DNA from: Candidatus Zixiibacteriota bacterium
GTDB taxonomy: Bacteria; Zixibacteria; MSB-5A5; GN15; PGXB01
NCBI GenBank assembly: GCA_040753495.1
Contig: JBFMEF010000128.1
Location: 1 to 37,894, forward strand
Length of the DNA stretch: 37,894 bases
Reading direction: 5' to 3'
Shown here: in pieces, positions 33,399-37,894 of the stretch
Layout: each line of letters begins with the position of its first letter
Position numbering within the stretch: position 1 is the stretch's first letter
The notes under the pieces: generated by a model
Database searches by the model: none
Told to the model about the DNA's origin: nothing
What the model saw: the letters and a program-made list of their open reading frames with translations, nothing else
Made by a program: the position numbers and the translations under genes

Positions 33399-34487
33399 AT
33401 GAAACAGTTGCCATCCGCATCTACGATGTACCGGGCAGTCCTCTCCCGGGATGCCAGTTTTGAAGGGGTTTTCTTTATCGGGGTCAGGACGACCGGAATT
33501 TTCTGCCGTCCTACCTGCGGCGCCAAAAAGCCGAAAGCGGAGAATATTGAATATTTCGGAACCCCTCAGGAGGCCCTCTTCGCGGGCTATCGCCCCTGCC
33601 AGAGATGTCAACCTCTCGAAAAAAGCGGGGCGGTTCCGGAACTGGTGCGAAGGTTAAGCGAGATGATTGAACGGTCGCCAGCCGTAAAAATAACCGGGGC
33701 GGAACTGCTGAAGTCCGGCATTGACCCCTCAACCGCGCGCCGCCAGTTCCAAAGGTACTACGGGATGACCTTCCATGCCTATCATCGCGCCCGTCGGATG
33801 GGAGCAGCGCTGCGACAAATACGGAACGGCGAATCGGTCATCGGGGCGCAGATTGACCACGGTTTTGAATCAGCCAGCGGATTCTGGGAAGCCTTCAAGA
33901 ATGTTTTCGGGGCTCCCCCCAGAGAAGCGGAGAAGATAGATTGTCTCTATGCGAAATGGATTGATACCCCCCTGGGGGCCATGCTGGCACTGGCTGATGA
34001 CAGAGGGCTTCACCTTCTCGAATTTGTTGACCGCCGGGGGCTGGAAAAAGAGATTCTGCAACTGCGCAAGAAGACCGGCGCCTATATCGTTCCCGGCAAT
34101 AATCGCTTTCTGGACAAAATCTCTATCGAATTGAAAGATTATTTCGAGGGCCGGTTGTTCCGATTTGATATTCCTCTGGTAATCAGCGGGTCAGGATTTG
34201 AAAGGGATGTCTGGAATCTTTTGCGGCAGATTAAGCCGGGTGAAACCTGGTCCTATGCGCAGCTGGCGTCTAAGCTGGGAAATCCAAAAGCATCGCGGGC
34301 GGTGGGGCGCGCCAATGGCCGCAACCGTCTTGCCATTGTCATTCCGTGCCATCGTGTCATTGGCGCCGATGGCAGCCTCAGCGGGTACGGCGGCGGTGTC
34401 TGGCGGAAAAAGCGGCTTCTGGAGCACGAGCGAACATCCTTTCAGCCGTCAACCCCAGAGCGCTCGAAACTGGCGCAGTTGCGATAA
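33399..34487 (+). CDS. ada: Ada: methylated-DNA repair protein and transcription activator
   Basis: 362 residues, the usual Ada length. The N-terminal zinc domain has Cys36, Cys40, Cys67 and Cys70 (F-C-R-P-T-C...P-C-Q-R-C), of which the first takes a methyl group from phosphotriesters. An AraC-type helix-turn-helix follows (about 80-175). The C-terminal O6-methylguanine methyltransferase domain has active site I-P-C-H-R-V (Cys317) and the helix-turn-helix R-A-V-G-R-A-N-G-R-N. It repairs alkylated bases and activates its own regulon. Its 3' end overlaps the NAT gene on the other strand by 39 bases. Confidence 0.95.
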   Translation: MKQLPSASTMYRAVLSRDASFEGVFFIGVRTTGIFCRPTCGAKKPKAENIEYFGTPQEALFAGYRPCQRCQPLEKSGAVPELVRRLSEMIERSPAVKITGAELLKSGIDPSTARRQFQRYYGMTFHAYHRARRMGAALRQIRNGESVIGAQIDHGFESASGFWEAFKNVFGAPPREAEKIDCLYAKWIDTPLGAMLALADDRGLHLLEFVDRRGLEKEILQLRKKTGAYIVPGNNRFLDKISIELKDYFEGRLFRFDIPLVISGSGFERDVWNLLRQIKPGETWSYAQLASKLGNPKASRAVGRANGRNRLAIVIPCHRVIGADGSLSGYGGGVWRKKRLLEHERTSFQPSTPERSKLAQLR

Positions 34488-35273
34488 TGCCTCGGCGGAA
34501 ATTTCCGCGGGAATGCCGAAGCGGTCTGCGATGGCCTCAATGAGGGCACCGGCATCAGCGAGCATCTCCGTTCTGAAATCTCTTCCCGAAAACTGAGTAA
34601 GGGTCAGGTTGCGGATAATAGTGGAGCCGTTATCATGGAAACGGACCAGGGCGACAGCATTCATAAATGGCGCCTGCTCAGCAAAGGAGCCGGCGATAAC
34701 TTCATCAAAGTACCGCAACTCCCGCGGTTCCGGTTTCACCAGGTAGCCATGTTTCCGTTCTCCGTGACGGTACAGCTCCAGATGCTGCCTGCCGTCGGTT
34801 TGACGCGGTTTAAGGATATATTTTTCGTACCCTAATTCGATTACATAATCTTTGGCGAGAAAACAGGGCATCGGCTCCCAGAACGGGGCGGCATAGCCGA
34901 CATCTACAATGAATTCTCCTTCTTCAAGGGAAACGATACTGACCATATGACTGTCGGGCGCCGCTTTTTCGACAGAGATGTCGGCCGAGCAGAGTTTTAT
35001 TCTGTAACCGAGAGATTGCAGCAATCGATAGAGATGGTAGTTATTATTGTAGCAGGTCCCGCCCAGATTATATTTCTCTATTCCCTCCAGGAAACGCTCC
35101 AGAGGGAGAACCGACCGAAGCGGCGACCGCCTGTGATGATACAACTTGGAGATATTTTCGAAGGGAACACGCTTCAAGTGGGCTCGGGTCAGTCGGGAAA
35201 GCGCTTTTAGCCCGGGGCTTTCCCGATTGACACCGAGAATCTGCAGATAGCGGTCAAAAAGCGATTCGCTCAC
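34449..35273 (-). CDS. nat: Arylamine N-acetyltransferase
   Basis: 274 residues from a GTG. The Cys-His-Asp triad is complete: Cys74 (G-G-T-C-Y-N-N-N), His109 (D-S-H-M-V) and Asp124 (I-V-D-V-G). P-F-E-N at 37-40 is another NAT signature. NATs transfer acetyl from acetyl-CoA to arylamines and hydrazines. Native substrates in bacteria are often unknown. No clear ribosome binding site precedes the GTG. It starts 19 bases after the trihaem cytochrome stop on the same strand and may be co-transcribed from the FNR-like promoter. It overlaps the end of ada convergently. Confidence 0.93.
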   Translation of the reverse strand: MSESLFDRYLQILGVNRESPGLKALSRLTRAHLKRVPFENISKLYHHRRSPLRSVLPLERFLEGIEKYNLGGTCYNNNYHLYRLLQSLGYRIKLCSADISVEKAAPDSHMVSIVSLEEGEFIVDVGYAAPFWEPMPCFLAKDYVIELGYEKYILKPRQTDGRQHLELYRHGERKHGYLVKPEPRELRYFDEVIAGSFAEQAPFMNAVALVRFHDNGSTIIRNLTLTQFSGRDFRTEMLADAGALIEAIADRFGIPAEISAEALSQLRQFRALWG

Positions 35274-35292
35274 AGCTGGAGTCGCGCACTGT

Positions 35293-36171
35293 TTATTTTG
35301 CCGATGCCGCTCTCAGGACGGTCTGAGCGTAGGCGGCTGGAATATGCACCAGGTGACATTTGGAGCAACTCTCCTGACCGAGCATTCTTAGTTTCCCCCC
35401 GACCGCCCCCGGGTCAACCGGGTCTGCCGAGAGCAGCCCTCTAAGCTCTCCGAAAGCAGAGGTGATATCTTGGCTGACATAATATTTCCGTTCGGTCTCA
35501 TGACAAGCCTGGCAGGTATGAGCCATAGCGTTAAAGCGGGCTTCGAATCCGGCGAGATTCTGGCGGGCATTTTCTATCTCCCCTTCCGTCAGGTCAATCC
35601 CGATGCCGGTCATATTTGATTCCATCATCAGCATCAGTTGACTGAACGAAACCTCTTCTCCGCTCAGGGGGTCCTGGGCGCTTACAGAGCTGAAGTCCCC
35701 CCAATGAAACTTATGCTGCGCCATCGGCATATAAATCTGGTGGCAGCCGTTACAGCTTTTTCCCAGAGCCTCCATGGCACCGAAAACTTCTTCCATTTTT
35801 CCTGATTGGAGCGCCCGTCCCAGTTTTTCCACCGGCTCCGATGGAAATCGCTCTTGCCACTCCGGAACCATAGCGGCGACTTTCGCATACTGGCTCTTGA
35901 ACCGGTCATAATTGCGTGCCGCTTTTTCCGGGTCGTTCTGCTGCAGGTCAACCATGATTCCCGATAGCGGCGTGGACATCTCGTGCATCGCAAACAGGTA
36001 TGCCGGCATTGCGCTTGCCGGCGGATAGAAGGCATCCAGTGATGCCGGAAGCCCCGTCGCGGGAGCCGTGGGAGCAGCCGGCGCAACCGCATCGCCTCCG
36101 GTCACCGCCAGTGCCAGGAAGGTGAAAAACAGACCGATACCAATGCCTACCAGGATGATTTTCTTCAACAT
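35293..36171 (-). CDS. Exported trihaem c-type cytochrome
   Basis: 292 residues from ATG 36171, with GGAGG eight bases upstream. A TTG 15 bases earlier contains that site. An N-terminal hydrophobic segment (about 3-23), without an evident cleavage motif, is followed by an Ala/Pro-rich linker. The rest is helical. Haem motifs: Cys140-x-x-Cys-His144, Cys220-x-x-Cys-His224, Cys269-x-x-Cys-His273. The spacing suggests two four-helix cytochrome c'-like modules followed by a third haem near the C-terminus. A small periplasmic electron carrier for anaerobic respiration is likely. An FNR-like site lies upstream. Confidence 0.88.
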   Translation of the reverse strand: MLKKIILVGIGIGLFFTFLALAVTGGDAVAPAAPTAPATGLPASLDAFYPPASAMPAYLFAMHEMSTPLSGIMVDLQQNDPEKAARNYDRFKSQYAKVAAMVPEWQERFPSEPVEKLGRALQSGKMEEVFGAMEALGKSCNGCHQIYMPMAQHKFHWGDFSSVSAQDPLSGEEVSFSQLMLMMESNMTGIGIDLTEGEIENARQNLAGFEARFNAMAHTCQACHETERKYYVSQDITSAFGELRGLLSADPVDPGAVGGKLRMLGQESCSKCHLVHIPAAYAQTVLRAASAK

Positions 36172-36223
36172 CCCAAAATCCTCCAAACGATTAGATTGTT
36201 AGTTTTATTCGCCGAACAGCGAT

Positions 36224-36265
36224 ATCATAGGCCTACATAACATATATTTCATTGATTTAAGTCAA
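36224..36265 (-). promoter_or_regulatory. FNR-like activator site with matching -10
   Basis: On the minus strand, TTGACTTAAATCAA (36252-36265) matches TTGAT-N4-ATCAA at nine of ten positions. TATGAT (36224-36229) follows after 22 bases, the geometry of a class II FNR/CRP-family promoter with the box centred near -41.5. Start near 36217, leader about 46 bases. Other family members (Dnr, HcpR-like) could bind. Confidence 0.7.
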
Positions 36266-36363
36266 AATCAAGGATTAATTGCAATATTATTGCGATTTTA
36301 TGGAGAAATTGAGATATCTCTTTGAAATATAAAGAGATAGACTGCCTATATGGCTACCGTGAA

Positions 36364-37878
36364 TTAATTAAGAAGAGACGCGCGGAGCTCGGAATCGGCG
36401 CTTTTGCCGTGCCGGATGACTATTTCAGGGACAATTTCGATATCTTCTGCTCGGGTGCGAAAGTTGACAATACAGGCGCGAAGAAGAAAACTCTGATTGA
36501 TGACGGCGTTAGAGACAAAAATCTCGCCGCTCTTTTTCAGGCGGACCAGGATTTCTTCATTTAGTTTATTGAGATATTCGGCGATTTCTTTCTCATTTTT
36601 CCGGTCTTTCAGGTCTGCCGGCAGATAACGAAAGGTGCTTATGCTCAGGTTCTGAGTGAATGTCTCAATCAGCGGCTCTCGCTCAAGAAGGCGAAACATC
36701 TTTTGAGAGAGTCTGATATTCTCCCTAAGCATGCTGGCATAGCCGCGCCGTCCGACCTGTTTGAGCGCCAGCCAGACCTTGAGGGCACGAAATCCGCGCG
36801 AATTCTGCAAGCCGTAATCGAAATAATTGAGCGCTTCTTCGCCGAAATGATAGTATGGTGGATGGTATGAGAAGGCCTCGCGCAGTTTCTGGCTGTGGCG
36901 CACCAGAGCGCAGCCGGCTTCCAGAGGCGCATAGAGCCACTTGTGGGGGTCCACCGCCACCGAATCGGCGCGACTTAAGCCGCGAAGAGCCGGGTCAACA
37001 TCGTCGAGAATGGCGGCAAAGGCGCCATAGGCGCCGTCGACATGAAACCAGATTCCATATTCCTCACAGAGTTCAGCCATTTCGGGAAGCGGATCGATGG
37101 CGCCGGTGCTGACCGTTCCGGCCGAGCCGACCACCAGCATCGGCATATCGCCGTTTGTTCTATCATATTCGACCAGTCTTTTGAGGTCGTCCAGTAACAG
37201 CCGCTGCTTTGAATCGGTTTTAACCCAGCGGATGGAATCGGTGCCGAGTCCGAAAAGGTCGGTTGCTTTATGAATCCAGGTATGGGTTTCGACAGAGGCA
37301 TAGACTCGCAGCGGTTTTGCTGAGGTCGCCAGCATCCCTTCGGCGCGAATATTTCCCGCTGCCATAGCCGCCCGGGCGGCAAGAAAACCGACAAAGTTCG
37401 CCATATTCCCGCCGCTGACCAGAAGTCCCCCGCAGTCTGCCGGATAGTTCAGCAGTTCAGCAATCCAGCGAACTGTCTGCGCTTCAATCTCGGTGGCGAC
37501 CGGCGCCAGTTGCCATGCCCCGACATTCGGATTTACCGCTGCCGCCAGAAGGTCCCCCAGCATGCCGATGGGAGCGGCCGACGAGGTAATGTATCCCCAG
37601 AAGCGGGGATGACCGTTAAAAAGAGAGTATGATATCAATTGCGCCGTAATATTTCTCAGCAATTCTTCCGGGTCGGCGCCATCGAGAGGCAAGGAATCGC
37701 GGGAATGAAGGATGCGGCGCAACTCTTCCGGCGAAAAATCGGTAGTCACCGGGCGATTTTGAATATCTCCCAGAAAATTCGATATCTGGTCAATCAGTTC
37801 ATAGCCGAGGCGACGAAACTTCTCCGGAGCAATATCAATCGGCGTCGTCGCTTTATCTTGCACTATACTCTTTTCCAT
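36364..37878 (-). CDS. PLP-dependent group II amino-acid decarboxylase
   Basis: 504 residues, close to the family length of about 480-510. The Schiff-base lysine is Lys313 in D-P-H-K-W-L. Asp281 (H-V-D-G-A-Y) pairs with the PLP ring nitrogen. His199 (E-T-H-T-W-I-H-K-A) stacks on the cofactor. The G-H-P-R-F-W-G-Y motif near 89-96 is typical of aromatic-L-amino-acid, tyrosine and glutamate decarboxylases. Substrate cannot be assigned, but an aromatic amino acid is the most usual match. The ATG has no clear ribosome binding site and lies 16 bases from the window end. Confidence 0.9.
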   Translation of the reverse strand: MEKSIVQDKATTPIDIAPEKFRRLGYELIDQISNFLGDIQNRPVTTDFSPEELRRILHSRDSLPLDGADPEELLRNITAQLISYSLFNGHPRFWGYITSSAAPIGMLGDLLAAAVNPNVGAWQLAPVATEIEAQTVRWIAELLNYPADCGGLLVSGGNMANFVGFLAARAAMAAGNIRAEGMLATSAKPLRVYASVETHTWIHKATDLFGLGTDSIRWVKTDSKQRLLLDDLKRLVEYDRTNGDMPMLVVGSAGTVSTGAIDPLPEMAELCEEYGIWFHVDGAYGAFAAILDDVDPALRGLSRADSVAVDPHKWLYAPLEAGCALVRHSQKLREAFSYHPPYYHFGEEALNYFDYGLQNSRGFRALKVWLALKQVGRRGYASMLRENIRLSQKMFRLLEREPLIETFTQNLSISTFRYLPADLKDRKNEKEIAEYLNKLNEEILVRLKKSGEIFVSNAVINQSFLLRACIVNFRTRAEDIEIVPEIVIRHGKSADSELRASLLN

Positions 37879-37894
37879 GTTTTGTTGGGCTGTC

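Noticed and set aside
36322-36564. 80-residue frame opposite the end of the decarboxylase gene
   Set aside because: Mostly antisense to the conserved C-terminus of the decarboxylase; no ribosome binding site.

Overview
The window looks like a chromosomal piece of an uncultivated Gram-negative bacterium of the FCB/Zixibacteria type. This is an inference from sequence hallmarks, not a database match. The hallmarks are a dockerin-like tail with N-I-L-D-A-T and Y-L-Y-K repeats on a secreted protein, a C-terminal tail of the N-H-P-N-P-F-N type (FlgD-like/T9SS-like) on another, many secreted beta-rich proteins, very large multihaem cytochromes and an Aquifex-type aconitase. No rRNA, tRNA, CRISPR array, phage or transposase was seen.

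Bases 1-7011: the most striking locus is a tightly packed five-gene plus-strand operon. It encodes a membrane cytochrome b with two pairs of histidines spaced 14 residues apart, a 20-haem and a 16-haem exported cytochrome c, an outer-membrane beta-barrel, and a membrane-anchored ferredoxin/FAD oxidoreductase. Together they could form a wire from the quinone pool through the periplasm to the outer membrane (porin-cytochrome conduit logic). The function is inferred.

Bases 7023-12137: a small conserved hypothetical gene, a Tat-type sulfide:quinone-reductase-like flavoprotein with a second possible start, and a secreted-protein operon (small calcium-loop protein, beta-barrel, thioredoxin-fold protein with dockerin tail). 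The operon ends at a strong bidirectional terminator.

Bases 12183-20463: housekeeping and mixed genes. These are a lysine-tailed exported protein, CsaA, bacteriohaemerythrin, an acyl-CoA synthetase/GNAT fusion (Pat-like), aconitase, and a secreted protein with a sorting tail. Bases 20464-22257 hold a small XRE regulator with a palindrome upstream, followed by three small membrane proteins, two of them tandem paralogues.

Bases 22235-32272: two metal(loid) resistance blocks on the minus strand. The arsenic block runs arsR, ArsP-like permease, small thioredoxin, arsF-like, arsG-like, arsC, ACR3. It has an exact consensus sigma70 promoter and a candidate operator at its head, and a gap containing two palindromes before arsC. 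The second block encodes a CzcA-type RND pump, its adaptor and a small Cys-rich exported protein behind another strong promoter. No outer-membrane factor is present.

Bases 32357-37894: a two-gene envelope operon ending at a large hairpin, ada with a promoter so close that the mRNA may be almost leaderless, an arylamine N-acetyltransferase, a trihaem cytochrome with an FNR-like box placed for class II activation, and a PLP decarboxylase. The respiratory cytochromes, FNR-like site, haemerythrin, SQR-like enzyme and arsenic genes suggest an organism of low-oxygen sediment or groundwater that uses several electron acceptors.
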